This document shows positions 1 through 8,509 of a stretch of DNA of 64,000 bases, piece after piece. Both the position numbers and the translations under genes were made by a program. The notes under the pieces are model-generated. The model was not told the origin of the DNA. It did no database searches and worked only from the letters and a program-made list of their open reading frames with translations. Where the stretch lies: contig DAIMDW010000011.1 of NCBI GenBank assembly GCA_036725605.1, positions 1 through 64,000 on the forward strand. The letters run 5' to 3'. This DNA is from CALBTQ01 sp036725605 (GTDB taxonomy: Bacteria; Lernaellota; Lernaellaia; Lernaellales; Lernaellaceae). Each line of letters starts with the position of its first letter. Position 1 is the stretch's first letter.

Positions 1-579
1 CCGCCCCTGCGGGGCTTTGGCGGGTCCGGGTGTCCCAATTTGAAAGTCAGGATAGCTGATCATCGCAAGGTAATCCGAGAAAAAAGTCGGGCGAAGTCGA
101 ACAACTTCAAGTCTGTAGGGCGCAAGGTAATCCGAGAAGAAAACCGGTCGAAGCCGAACAACGTTGAAATGAATTTCCGCGCAGGATTTTCAAGGGCGCC
201 TCTTCAAGCCCGTAGGGCGCAGGTCAATAGCGAAGGGCGAAGCCCTGGTATCAGATGGGGCAAATTTAACCAAACCCCAAAGGGGTGCAGGTAGTGACTC
301 AGATGTTTTCCAATCTGGAATATCACATCGTATATCGACGCAGATTCCTCCGCCCCTGCGGGGCTTGTCGTCTCAGAGCGTGTCGCGATTTCCAGGGCTG
401 TCGCCCTTCGCTACTAACCGACCGCCCCTGCGGGGCTTTGGCGGGTCCGGGTGTCCCAATTTGAAAGTCAGGATAGCTGATCATTCCGGAGGATACGGGT
501 CGTCCGGTTTAAAAAACGGCGCGCGAAAAGCGGAAAAACTTCTCGCGCGCCGCTTGCTTTTAAAAGCGATGACGGATCG
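1..579. repeat. Intergenic repeat cluster at left edge
   Basis: A 63-bp segment at 1-63 recurs without change at 422-484, and copy 1 may extend left of the window. Between them, two imperfect 57-bp tandem units start at 64 and 121, both beginning cgcaaggtaatccgaga. A short palindrome (gcccctgcggggc) occurs in both long repeats and again near 352-364, so three times in under 450 bp. The short open frames here follow the repeat and have no ribosome binding sites, so I read the region as non-coding dispersed repeat. No transposase is visible in it. Confidence 0.75.
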
Positions 580-1521
580 CTACTTCGTGCACCCGGCCGG
601 TTCGGGGTTCGTCGGGTACTCGCTCTCGTGATAGGTGATGTTGATGTAAGTCAGCGAATTGGCGAAAACCCGCGGCACCGGTTCGGATTCCTCGTTGCCG
701 TCCGTGTCGGCCGTGAAGGTGTAGGAGCCCGGGTCCATCAGCAGCGCCAGGAAGTACCCGTCTTCCGGATTGGTGCTCGTGCGTGAGGCGGTGGGCAGGC
801 CGGAATCGTCCATGAAATAGACCGTGTCGCCGCCGCTGGAGCTCACTTCCGCGCAGCCCACGTCCTGGCCGTTGCCGCTGGTCGGCTGCCATTTGACGCC
901 GCCGACGACCGCGCCCTTCGTCTCGTCCTGGGTCAGGCCGAGGATCGAGAAAATCAAGGTCCGGGTGACGTTGCTGACCGTGTAGAAATACCAGGCGTAA
1001 TCGGTCGAGTAGTTGAAGAAATACGAGTCGACCAACCCGGTCTTGGTCACCTTCATCGAGAAGAACTCTTCCTTGGGCGGCTGGTTGAACAGGCAGTAAC
1101 CGTCGGTGTCGGACGTGGTGGTGATCGGCGGATTGAACGACCCGCCGTTGCTGTTGCGTACAATTTCGCAAGTCACGCCGGAGTTGGGCAGGCCGGTGAT
1201 GAAGTCGACCAACCGCACGCTGATCGGCTCGGTCGGCGGTACGTCGGTGTCGTCGTCGCCGGTGTCGTCGTCACCGGTGTCGTCGTCGGTTGTGTCGTCG
1301 TCACCGGTATCGTCGTCGGTCGTGTCGTCGTCGGTCGTATCGTCATCGGTCGTGTCGTCGTCGGTCGTGTCGTCGTCGTCATCGTCGTCATCGTCGTCAT
1401 CATCAGCGGCGTCATTGTCGTCGTTGTCGTCGTCGTCGTCGTCGCATGAGCAGCCGGACAGGATGCCCATCGACAACAGGCCGATCAGCAAAACACACAA
1501 CAAGAAACGGTTCATGTTCAT
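580..1521 (-). CDS. Asp-rich surface lipoprotein with C-terminal beta domain
   Basis: A 313-residue secreted lipoprotein. The signal peptide ends in an LSGC lipobox with lipidated Cys at about residue 24. An Asp/Thr-only spacer of about 70 residues follows, with DDDTT and DDDTG units encoded by a near-perfect trinucleotide microsatellite. The remaining 220 residues look like a beta-sandwich of the carboxypeptidase-regulatory type (VRLVDFITGLPNSGVTC, then a regular beta pattern), which is inference. The start is the first of two ATGs, five bases after AGGAGG. Function unknown; probably displayed on the outer membrane with the acidic spacer as a stalk. Confidence 0.8.
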   Translation of the reverse strand: MNMNRFLLCVLLIGLLSMGILSGCSCDDDDDDNDDNDAADDDDDDDDDDDDTTDDDTTDDDTTDDDTTDDDTGDDDTTDDDTGDDDTGDDDTDVPPTEPISVRLVDFITGLPNSGVTCEIVRNSNGGSFNPPITTTSDTDGYCLFNQPPKEEFFSMKVTKTGLVDSYFFNYSTDYAWYFYTVSNVTRTLIFSILGLTQDETKGAVVGGVKWQPTSGNGQDVGCAEVSSSGGDTVYFMDDSGLPTASRTSTNPEDGYFLALLMDPGSYTFTADTDGNEESEPVPRVFANSLTYINITYHESEYPTNPEPAGCTK

Positions 1522-1850
1522 TCTTTCCTCCTGAAAGGATTGTACTCAAAAGTAATTTTGTTAAAGGACAGATTGAAAGCAGCCACATGTAAGCACAGAG
1601 CCGCGGTTCCGGTCAATAATTCCCTATATTTGTTTAAAAATACGAATCAAGCTACCAACACAATAATAATAAATGATCATACCAAAAAAATTAGCTTATG
1701 ATGCAATGCGATTTTGTTTAGAATTCTTGCATGGTGATATATTGCTAGTTTAAAAATGGTATTAGTTGATATTAATATCTTTATACTATTGACATAATTA
1801 ACATAATTTCTTATGTAGTTGAAATATTTTCCTAAAAGAGAGCAAAGAAT
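1522..1850. promoter_or_regulatory. AT-rich intergenic region with promoter for the 1851 gene
   Basis: From about 1600 base composition drops sharply to AT-rich, marking the left edge of the foreign segment. A good sigma-70-type promoter is visible: TTGACA at 1789-1794, a 17-bp spacer, and TATGTA at 1812-1817, about 34 bases before the ATG at 1851. No other gene is supported here. Confidence 0.5.
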
Positions 1851-3434
1851 ATGGCATCTGAAGAGCATTTTAGTTTTCATGATATAATTATTCGAGAATT
1901 AAACTTAGATGATTTCATACAATTTTCTGAATTAGTAATAGTGCATTTTTGTGGAAAATCGTATTATTCGCAGTTCTTCAACGACGAGGATTACGTAAAA
2001 AAGTATATCGATCTATTCCTTGGGGAAAATAGTATTAATTTGTTGAAATCATTTATTGAGCATTTTCAAAAGACTGAAAGTGGTGTTGATTGTTGTCAGA
2101 TAAATGAATTGTTATTATTGCTTAATCAAGATAGAATCAGTGACGGATTTCATAGTTACTTTTTTGGAAAAGATAAAATTAATCTCCGGGATTTTATTAT
2201 AGGAATTGAAAAATTTCGCGGCTATGCAATGTTAAAATTTGGAAACATTCGTATCGCTTTCGATTCTTTAAGATTATTATCAAAAGATGAAATATATGAA
2301 TATTTGAAGCCATTTTCAATTCCTAGAGAAAAGATTGAAAATGATATGAAAAATAGGTCTGAAATGCTGCAAAACATTGAAACAATTCCGGCAACTAGAA
2401 CTTGGCTCCTTGGCGAAACGACAGGCGAAAGAATCGAAAGGGAATTGGATTTAAATAGGAGCTATTATAGCGACAAAGATATTGCCATATATGAGGGATA
2501 TATAGATGAAAGTAAGAAGTATATTGAAGTTGGATTGAGAAACAATGACGTCTACTTATCTTGGGATTATATGGATGTATATATTGCTACATCAATGAGA
2601 GAAAAATCAGAATATATAAGTGTGCATAATTTTATCCAGGAGGTCTTTAGTTACAAAGATTTACAAAGTTTGAAAATCAGATATTTTGATCCTACACAAG
2701 CAAAATGTGAAAGTAGATACGACAAAGGAATATCAGAGGGATTGATGCTAAAAAGGGTATTGTGCTCAATATATATGGTTCAAGAAAACGATACTATGGG
2801 GAAAGATTCTGAACTTGCAACAACCCTTGCTCAAGGTAAACCCGTAATAGCTTATGTTCCAAAAGAAGATGATTTAGAAAAATTTGCAAAAAAGATATCA
2901 GATTATAGTTTAGATAACATTAGTAAAAGAATTGATGTGTTGCAAGCAGAAGGCATTTTTAAAACAGAACAATTTCAAAGTAGAAAAGATGATATTAAAG
3001 AATTATTAGAAACTTTTAATGATAATCTTGATAGTCGTGGAGTCGATGTCACAGAAGTACTAATTGATAATGAAAATAATTTTAAAAATCAAATGAGCGG
3101 GTTTTCTGAAATTACTAAATTACTTGCAGAGTTGGAAGCGTATAATTACGACAAAAGAGCTAAAATAATGAAGGAAAAACATCCTTTATCAATACAAATA
3201 AATTTATCAACTGGTGTTGCAAATGGTGTTTTAATAGCTCGGAAAATTGAAGATTGCCAACGACTTTTATTCCGAATTCTTACAAATACTTTAAAATTTC
3301 ATATAATTTATGATGACAAAAATAAAGCGACAATTTTGCAGGAAGATATTTCAAAATGCCCATTTAGAATTATCACCGACAATAATAAATTAACCAATTC
3401 TTTTTGGAATTTTTACTTGACTCAGAATTGTTAA
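1851..3434 (+). CDS. Foreign AT-rich protein with deoxyribosyltransferase/TIR-like domain
   Basis: A 527-residue protein in strongly AT-rich DNA, unlike the GC-rich neighbours, so very likely acquired by transfer. Residues about 240-340 look like a Rossmannoid domain of the nucleoside-deoxyribosyltransferase/TIR/SLOG type: a first strand DVYIATSMR (242-250), YFDPTQ (279-284), and the run GKDSELATTLAQGKPVI (317-333), where E321 sits where these families place the catalytic Glu before a GKPV strand. Such domains cleave N-glycosidic bonds in nucleosides or NAD. Residues 1-240 and 340-527 are not recognised and could be sensor or assembly regions. It has its own promoter and no operon partner. 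A role as a defence effector is inference; a nucleotide-salvage enzyme is the alternative. Confidence 0.6.
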   Translation: MASEEHFSFHDIIIRELNLDDFIQFSELVIVHFCGKSYYSQFFNDEDYVKKYIDLFLGENSINLLKSFIEHFQKTESGVDCCQINELLLLLNQDRISDGFHSYFFGKDKINLRDFIIGIEKFRGYAMLKFGNIRIAFDSLRLLSKDEIYEYLKPFSIPREKIENDMKNRSEMLQNIETIPATRTWLLGETTGERIERELDLNRSYYSDKDIAIYEGYIDESKKYIEVGLRNNDVYLSWDYMDVYIATSMREKSEYISVHNFIQEVFSYKDLQSLKIRYFDPTQAKCESRYDKGISEGLMLKRVLCSIYMVQENDTMGKDSELATTLAQGKPVIAYVPKEDDLEKFAKKISDYSLDNISKRIDVLQAEGIFKTEQFQSRKDDIKELLETFNDNLDSRGVDVTEVLIDNENNFKNQMSGFSEITKLLAELEAYNYDKRAKIMKEKHPLSIQINLSTGVANGVLIARKIEDCQRLLFRILTNTLKFHIIYDDKNKATILQEDISKCPFRIITDNNKLTNSFWNFYLTQNC

Positions 3435-3500
3435 ATATTAGATAAAGAGTACACGCAAAACTGCCGATTTAAATACTAGCTTGATAGTACGAGGGCAAAA

Positions 3501-3695
3501 ATGGGTTTAAGATTGCCAACAGAATCAAGAAGAGTTGAAATGTATCTGAATGAAATGTGTTTGCCCGGAAGGCCAAAAACTCAATCGATGCATAATAGTA
3601 ATTCTAATCATAATAACATGGAAATACGAATAAAATGCATAACGGCGGAAGAAAAGAGTAAAGAGCCTTCTTTATCTGATAAAATAGAAAAATAG
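3501..3695 (+). CDS. Possible small hypothetical protein
   Basis: A 64-codon frame in the AT-rich segment, 66 bases after the preceding gene. It has a weak gagg-type site before the ATG and an ordinary polar composition with no motif. It may be a remnant or chance frame of the transferred segment rather than a working gene. Confidence 0.2.
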   Translation: MGLRLPTESRRVEMYLNEMCLPGRPKTQSMHNSNSNHNNMEIRIKCITAEEKSKEPSLSDKIEK

Positions 3696-3783
3696 TAAAA
3701 AATTAACTCTTCACTTTCCCAACAACAACCAGTTTGCTACATTCTCCTTTCCGTAAATCACCGAAACCACAGGAGAGGGTGCG

Positions 3784-4989
3784 ATGAGCTGTTCGTTTTC
3801 GGCGCGCAAGGTGACCGACCGCGTGTACTGGGTCGGGGCGATCGACTGGGATCTGCAGGAGTTTCACGGCTACGCCACCCAGCGGGGCACGACCTACAAC
3901 GCCTACCTGATTCTGGCCGAAAAGGTCACGCTGATCGACACGGTCAAAGCGCCCTACAAGCAGGAACTGCTGCGACGCATCGCCTCGGTGATCGACCCGG
4001 GCAAGATCGACTACATCGTCTCCAACCACAGCGAGATGGACCACAGCGGCTGCCTGCCGGAGATCATCGCGGCGGTGAACCCCGAAAAGGTGTTCGTCTC
4101 GAAGATGGGCCAAAAGGCGTTGCAGCGTCACTTCGGCCTGACCGACCTGACCGCGGTCAACTCCGGCGACAGCCTCGACCTGGGCGGCGCGACGCTGCAC
4201 TTCGTCGAAACGCGCATGCTCCATTGGCCCGACAGCATGATCACCTGGCTGCCCGAGGAAAAGCTGCTGTTTTCGCAGGACGGTTTCGGCATGCACCTGG
4301 CCAGCGACGAACTGTGGGTCGACCGCATCCCCGAGCCGATCTGGCTGTACGAGGCGGCGAAATACTACGCGAACATCTTGCTGCCTTTCTCGCCGCTGGT
4401 GCTCAAGCTGGCCGGCCAACTCGCCGAACTGAACTGGCCGATCGAAATCATCGCCCCCGACCACGGTCCGCTGTGGCGCCACGATCCGGGGCGGATCGTC
4501 GAACTCTACGGCAAATGGGCCAGCCAAAAGCCGGTCAACCGCGCGATCGTCCTGTACGACACGATGTGGAAATCCACCGCGCTCATGGCCCGGGCCGTCG
4601 GCGACGGCCTGCACGATGCGGGCACGGCGGTCAAGCTGATGTCGCTGCACGGCCAGCATCGCAGCGACGTGATCACCGAACTGCTCGACGCCGGCGCGCT
4701 GGTCGTCGGTTCGCCGACAATGAACAACAACGTCTATCCGACGCTCGCCGACGCGCTGACCTACCTCAAGGGCCTCAAGCCGGCCAATAAAATCGGCGCG
4801 GCCTTCGGTTCCTACGGCTGGAGCGGCGAATCGATCAAGCAGCTCGAGGAATACCTGACGGCGATGAAGGTCGAAATCGCCGCCCCGGGCGTCAAGGTCA
4901 ACTACGTGCCCGACAACGACGATCTCGCCCGCTGCTACGCCCTGGGCGAACAGGTGGCCAAGAGCTTGCAGGAGAAATGCGGCGCGTAA
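3784..4989 (+). CDS. Flavodiiron protein (FprA/ROO type)
   Basis: A cytoplasmic oxygen or nitric-oxide reductase of 401 residues, the usual length. The N-terminal metallo-beta-lactamase-like domain carries the full diiron set: H82, E84 and D86 (in NHSEMDHSG), H147, D166 and H227. A flavodoxin-like FMN domain follows from about residue 253, with the phosphate loop YDTMWKST and the later GSPTMNNNVYP loop. There is no C-terminal rubredoxin, so an external rubredoxin is probably the donor. AGGAG lies eight bases before the ATG. It marks an organism that meets oxygen under largely anaerobic or microaerobic conditions, detoxifying O2 to water or NO to N2O. Confidence 0.93.
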   Translation: MSCSFSARKVTDRVYWVGAIDWDLQEFHGYATQRGTTYNAYLILAEKVTLIDTVKAPYKQELLRRIASVIDPGKIDYIVSNHSEMDHSGCLPEIIAAVNPEKVFVSKMGQKALQRHFGLTDLTAVNSGDSLDLGGATLHFVETRMLHWPDSMITWLPEEKLLFSQDGFGMHLASDELWVDRIPEPIWLYEAAKYYANILLPFSPLVLKLAGQLAELNWPIEIIAPDHGPLWRHDPGRIVELYGKWASQKPVNRAIVLYDTMWKSTALMARAVGDGLHDAGTAVKLMSLHGQHRSDVITELLDAGALVVGSPTMNNNVYPTLADALTYLKGLKPANKIGAAFGSYGWSGESIKQLEEYLTAMKVEIAAPGVKVNYVPDNDDLARCYALGEQVAKSLQEKCGA

Positions 4990-5066
4990 CAACCGCCGGT
5001 TGACCAATAGAATAACCGCTCGTTTTGTGTTATGTTTCCCGTTGGTTGATAAATGTGGAGGAGACG

Positions 5067-5429
5067 ATGAAGGCGCCTATCTGGATTCTTATGATATTGA
5101 TCGTTTCTTTGACCATTTTCACGATCATCGCGGCTTGCGGCGACGATGACGACGACAACGACGACAACGACGCCGGCGACGACGATGACGACACCGGCGA
5201 CGACGACAACGATACGGAAAATCCCAACCAGGCGGTTTGCACGGCGATGTGCGACCGGATCGTCGATTGCCTTGGCGATCAATTTTATGATGATGGCGGC
5301 GATTACGACGCTTGCGTCGACAGTTGCCTGAACGATCAGGATTTGGCCGACTGCGCCGCCGACTGCGCCGCCGAGGAAGACTGCACCGCGTATCTCGAAT
5401 GCCTTACGCCGTGCGCGCCGATGAGCTAG
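5067..5429 (+). CDS. Small Asp-rich, Cys-rich lipoprotein
   Basis: About 120 residues, starting at the ATG after GGAGGAG rather than at an upstream ATG without a site. The signal peptide ends IIAAC with lipidated Cys at residue 24. An Asp/Asn spacer follows, then a domain with ten Cys spaced C-x3-C and similar (CTAMCDRIVDC onwards), suggesting a disulfide-bonded mini-domain. A related Cys-rich stretch occurs in the C11-type lipoprotein at 58090-59673. Its stop overlaps the convergent macrodomain gene by four bases. Function unknown. Confidence 0.8.
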   Translation: MKAPIWILMILIVSLTIFTIIAACGDDDDDNDDNDAGDDDDDTGDDDNDTENPNQAVCTAMCDRIVDCLGDQFYDDGGDYDACVDSCLNDQDLADCAADCAAEEDCTAYLECLTPCAPMS

Positions 5430-5950
5430 GCCGACATTTCGCTAAACAAACGCCGATACACTTCCTGCTCGTTCGGCGAGTAGCAGCACAATTCCACCTT
5501 TTCGATCGCCTCGTATTCCGCCAGAAAATCATGGACGGTCTGCAGTGCGACGCGCGCGGCCGCTTCCAACGGATAGCCGTACACGCCCGTGCTGATGCAG
5601 GGGAAAGCGACGGACTTCGCGCCGATCTCCATGGCGACCTGCAAACTGCGATGGTAGCAGGACGCCAGCAATTGCGGCTCGCCCCGGGCGCCGTCGTGCC
5701 AGACCGGCCCCACGGTGTGGATGACGTGCCGCGCCGGCAGCTTGTAGCCGCGCGTGGCTTTCGCGTCGCCGGTCGAACAGCCGTCGAGCGTGCGGCATTC
5801 GGCCAGTAGTTCCGGCCCCGCCGCGCGGTGGATCGCCCCGTCGACCCCCCCGCCGCCCAGCAGCGAGGTGTTGGCCGCGTTGACGATCGCATCGACCGGA
5901 CGGAAAACGACTCCCTCATCGACCACGGTCATACGGTTCCAGGCTTTCAT
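5426..5950 (-). CDS. Macrodomain ADP-ribose hydrolase
   Basis: A 174-residue single macrodomain of the MacroD/YmdB type, which removes acetyl or ADP-ribosyl groups from O-acetyl-ADP-ribose or modified proteins. Visible motifs are DAIVNAANTSLLGGGGVDGA (20-39), which holds the catalytic Asn and the ADP-ribose loop, and later CISTGVYGYP for the diphosphate loop. AAGGAG lies seven bases before the chosen ATG, overlapping the stop of the upstream lipoprotein gene, so the two are co-transcribed. The region before DAIVNAAN is shorter than usual and lacks the common GDIT strand, so the first strand may be degenerate. Confidence 0.88.
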   Translation of the reverse strand: MKAWNRMTVVDEGVVFRPVDAIVNAANTSLLGGGGVDGAIHRAAGPELLAECRTLDGCSTGDAKATRGYKLPARHVIHTVGPVWHDGARGEPQLLASCYHRSLQVAMEIGAKSVAFPCISTGVYGYPLEAAARVALQTVHDFLAEYEAIEKVELCCYSPNEQEVYRRLFSEMSA

Positions 5951-5954
5951 GGGC

Positions 5955-6578
5955 TTACTCCTTGGCCATCCCCGCCAGGAGAACGACCTTGGTTGTCGCA
6001 TGCTCGAAGGCATGCACGTCGGGCATTTTCGCAAACAGCCAGCCGTGCCAATCGTCCTTGCCGGTTTCGCGGATGATCACCTGCGCGGCCGGATTGGTCG
6101 GCTCGGCGCCCTTGGTGACGATCGCCTCGGCGGTCATGGCGAAGGCGGGCACGAAGGCGCCGACCTCGATGCTCAGGCCGGTGTCGCCCAGCGGCTGTTT
6201 CTCGCCGACCTTGACGACGATTTCCTGCAGCGCGCCGTCCTTGGGGCCGAAGCCGATTTTCACCGCGGGCCATTGGGCGACAAGTTCCTCCGGCAACTGC
6301 ACCGGGCGGCCGGTGCGCACCGCGCCCATTGCCGGCATTGCGCCGCCGGGCTCGGCGTGCGCGCGCATGAATTCATCCAACTGCACGCAGCATTCGGCGT
6401 TCATCGCCCGGGCGTTGTCGTCGCAGCAGGCCTTGAGCGCTTCGATATCGACTGGCGGCATCGCCGCGGGCTCGTTCGCTTGTTTTTGTTTCAGGGCGGA
6501 AAACTCGTCGGCCTTCTCCGTGGGCGTGCAGGCCGTGACGAGCAGCAGACAAATCAGCACGAGAAAACAGGTTCGCAT
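5955..6578 (-). CDS. Lipoprotein with DUF2155-like C-terminus
   Basis: A 207-residue lipoprotein with lipobox VTAC (Cys17) and CAGGAG six bases before the ATG. The middle has two CC pairs (ACCDD, ECCVQ). The C-terminal part (AQVIIRETGKDDWHGWLFAK, then MPDVHAFEH) resembles the DUF2155 pattern in which a GWLF motif precedes a conserved His near the end; this assignment is from memory and moderate. It is the first gene of a two-gene operon with the macrodomain hydrolase five bases downstream. Function unknown. Confidence 0.7.
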   Translation of the reverse strand: MRTCFLVLICLLLVTACTPTEKADEFSALKQKQANEPAAMPPVDIEALKACCDDNARAMNAECCVQLDEFMRAHAEPGGAMPAMGAVRTGRPVQLPEELVAQWPAVKIGFGPKDGALQEIVVKVGEKQPLGDTGLSIEVGAFVPAFAMTAEAIVTKGAEPTNPAAQVIIRETGKDDWHGWLFAKMPDVHAFEHATTKVVLLAGMAKE

Positions 6579-6735
6579 GAAATTCTCCTGAGGGTTACGC
6601 CGGCAGTGTACCGCGCCATGCGCAAGCCGCCAAGACGAAATACGAATGCGCGCCGACTGCGCGATTCGGTTTGCGCTTTTCCAATAACCGCGTTACGATG
6701 CCGACGCAACTCCAAGAATAATCGGAGATAGAACG

Positions 6736-7530
6736 ATGATCAGGCAATGGTCGTTGACGTTGTTGCTGGTGTTGGGCGTGTGTCTGCTCGCGTGCGAAAA
6801 ATCTCCCACCCCGCGCATGGTCGGCCGATCGGCCTCGGCGCCCGACGAAATTCCCGAGTTGATTGCCGCCGCCGACGCCTGCGCGGCCATGGCCGATTGC
6901 GACGCCCTGCGGACCTTGCACACACAGTTGGAAGCCAAAATCAGCTTCAACGCGGAGGATCTGACCGAGTACATGAACGCCGCGCGGACCGACGCGGTTA
7001 AATACGACATCGTGCGCGCCTATACGCCCTGGGTGAGCGCGGCAATGCTGCCCGCACTGACGCCGGCGATGACCAGCAGAGACTTTTCGTTGCGGCAAGC
7101 GGCGCAAAAAGCGGTGGCGGCCATCGGTGGCGATGAGGCGATCGCCGCGCTGCTCGCCGTCCTGCAGGTGGCCAACGACGATTACCGCCGCCACGTTCCG
7201 TCCCTATTGGCGCGCCATGCCAAATCGGATAAAGTCATTGCCGGTTTGCCGGAGATCATTCGTTTGGCCGAGCGCACGGAAGACGGCGTCTTCCGCAAAG
7301 GCGCGGTGCAGGTGGTCGGCGCGGCCGGAGAGATCGAGCATCTGCCCTGGCTGATGCAACAGGCGCGGCATGACGACGACCTGACCGTGCGCACCGAGGC
7401 GGTCAAAGCCCTGGCGCGTTATACGAAGCGTCCCGAGGTGCTCGATTGCCTGGCGCGGATCGCCGGCGAAAAAAAACACGCGCAATTGGCCGATCTGGCC
7501 ATGCGCGTCTCGCAAGGCGAAGCGTTGTAA
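6736..7530 (+). CDS. HEAT-repeat lipoprotein
   Basis: 264 residues with lipobox LLAC (Cys20). From about residue 90 the sequence is all-helical repeats typical of HEAT/PBS-lyase-like scaffolds (LRQAAQKAVAAIGGDEAIAA, VRTEAVKALARYTKR). These bind partner proteins rather than catalyse. GGAGAT precedes the ATG. Only 12 bases separate it from the secreted cyclophilin downstream, so the two probably form one transcript. Confidence 0.78.
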   Translation: MIRQWSLTLLLVLGVCLLACEKSPTPRMVGRSASAPDEIPELIAAADACAAMADCDALRTLHTQLEAKISFNAEDLTEYMNAARTDAVKYDIVRAYTPWVSAAMLPALTPAMTSRDFSLRQAAQKAVAAIGGDEAIAALLAVLQVANDDYRRHVPSLLARHAKSDKVIAGLPEIIRLAERTEDGVFRKGAVQVVGAAGEIEHLPWLMQQARHDDDLTVRTEAVKALARYTKRPEVLDCLARIAGEKKHAQLADLAMRVSQGEAL

Positions 7531-7542
7531 GGAGCAAAACAA

Positions 7543-8145
7543 ATGAAACGATTCATCATTCTGTTCATCACACTTATTTTGGTAGGGGGAGTCAGCATGT
7601 CGATGGCCGGAAACGATCTGCCCAAAGAAAAAGGGCTGTATGCGATCATGGAAACCACCCTGGGCACCATGGTGATCAAACTCGAACCGGAAAAAGCGCC
7701 CAAGACGGTCGAGAATTTCGTCGGCCTGGCCACGGGCAAAAAGACCTGGACCGATCCCCGCACCGGCGCGAAGAAAAACGATCCGTTCTACAACGGCATC
7801 ATCTTCCACCGCGTGATTCCGGACTTCATGATCCAGGCCGGCTGCCCGCTGGGCCGCGGCACCGGTGGTCCGGGCTATCAGATTGCCGACGAGTTCGATC
7901 CGTCGCTCAAGCACGACGGCCCGGGCGTGCTCTCGATGGCCAACGCCGGCCCGAATACCGGCGGCAGCCAGTTTTTCATCACCGTCAAGGCGACCCCGTG
8001 GCTCGACGGCCGTCACGCCGTGTTCGGCAAGGTGGTCAAGGGATTGGACGTTGCGGTGAAGATCTCGCAAACCCCGCGCGACGGCCGCGACAAGCCGCTC
8101 ACCGACGTGGTCATCAAAAGCGTGACCATCGAGGAAGTGAAATAA
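7543..8145 (+). CDS. Secreted peptidyl-prolyl cis-trans isomerase (cyclophilin)
   Basis: A 200-residue cyclophilin-type PPIase that catalyses Xaa-Pro isomerisation in envelope proteins. It has an N-terminal signal peptide of about 22 residues (ending SMSMAG). Core motifs are FHRVIPDFMIQAG (with the catalytic Arg), MANAGPNTGGSQFFIT and the WLDGRHAVFG loop. A Shine-Dalgarno AAGGAG lies before the ATG. The gene ends just before a strong intrinsic terminator at 8171. Co-transcription with the HEAT lipoprotein suggests envelope protein folding or assembly. Confidence 0.92.
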   Translation: MKRFIILFITLILVGGVSMSMAGNDLPKEKGLYAIMETTLGTMVIKLEPEKAPKTVENFVGLATGKKTWTDPRTGAKKNDPFYNGIIFHRVIPDFMIQAGCPLGRGTGGPGYQIADEFDPSLKHDGPGVLSMANAGPNTGGSQFFITVKATPWLDGRHAVFGKVVKGLDVAVKISQTPRDGRDKPLTDVVIKSVTIEEVK

Positions 8146-8170
8146 AGCGGTAAAACACTGTTCCGAAGGA

Positions 8171-8204
8171 AAGGGCAATCCATCATGGGTTGCCCTTTTT
8201 TATT
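8171..8204 (+). terminator. Intrinsic terminator after the cyclophilin gene
   Basis: An 11-bp stem (aagggcaatcc against gggttgccctt, one G-T pair) with loop atcat at 8171-8197, followed by a T-rich run (tttttatt). It ends the 6736-8145 operon. Confidence 0.88.
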
Positions 8205-8214
8205 GATTGGGCGC

Positions 8215-8501
8215 CACGGTCTTGCCCGCAGGGCATGGCCGTGTTTGGTGGTGTACGAGCACAGCTTTCGCCAGGGGCGAAAACTGTGGCACACAAAAAA
8301 AAGCATTTTTCTCTTGTGTGCCACATTTTTGGCGAAGCCAAAGGTGTGGTGGATGAGTCGGGTGTCACGGTCTTGTCCACAGGGCATGGCCGTATTTGGT
8401 TGTTGTACGAGCACAGCTTACGCCAAGGGCGTAAACTGTGGCACACAAAAAAAGCATTTTTCTCTCGTGTGCCATACTTTAAGCGAAGCCAAAAGGTGTG
8501 C
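8215..8501. repeat. Two tandem copies of a hairpin-bearing dispersed repeat
   Basis: Two diverged copies about 151 bp apart (8215-8349 and 8366-8501), each holding a cacggtctt start, a tacgagcacagctt block, and a hairpin with 11-bp arms gtggcacacaa and ttgtgtgccac (copy 1: 8286-8324). Part of copy 1 (8316-8348) recurs inverted at 22395-22427 with one mismatch in 33, so this is a dispersed family. No protein-coding potential with a credible start. Confidence 0.8.
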
Positions 8502-8509
8502 ACTTCTGA

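Noticed and set aside
1106..1592. Ser- and Arg-rich frames opposite the Asp spacer
   Set aside because: They arise from the trinucleotide repeat read on the other strand.
1677..1880. A 67-codon minus-strand frame in the AT-rich gap
   Set aside because: No ribosome site, and it overlaps the promoter and start of the 1851 gene.
1851..5950. A joint NAD/ADP-ribose system of the TIR-like gene and the macrodomain
   Set aside because: They are over 2 kb apart, on opposite strands, and differ in base composition; the flavodiiron gene lies between them.
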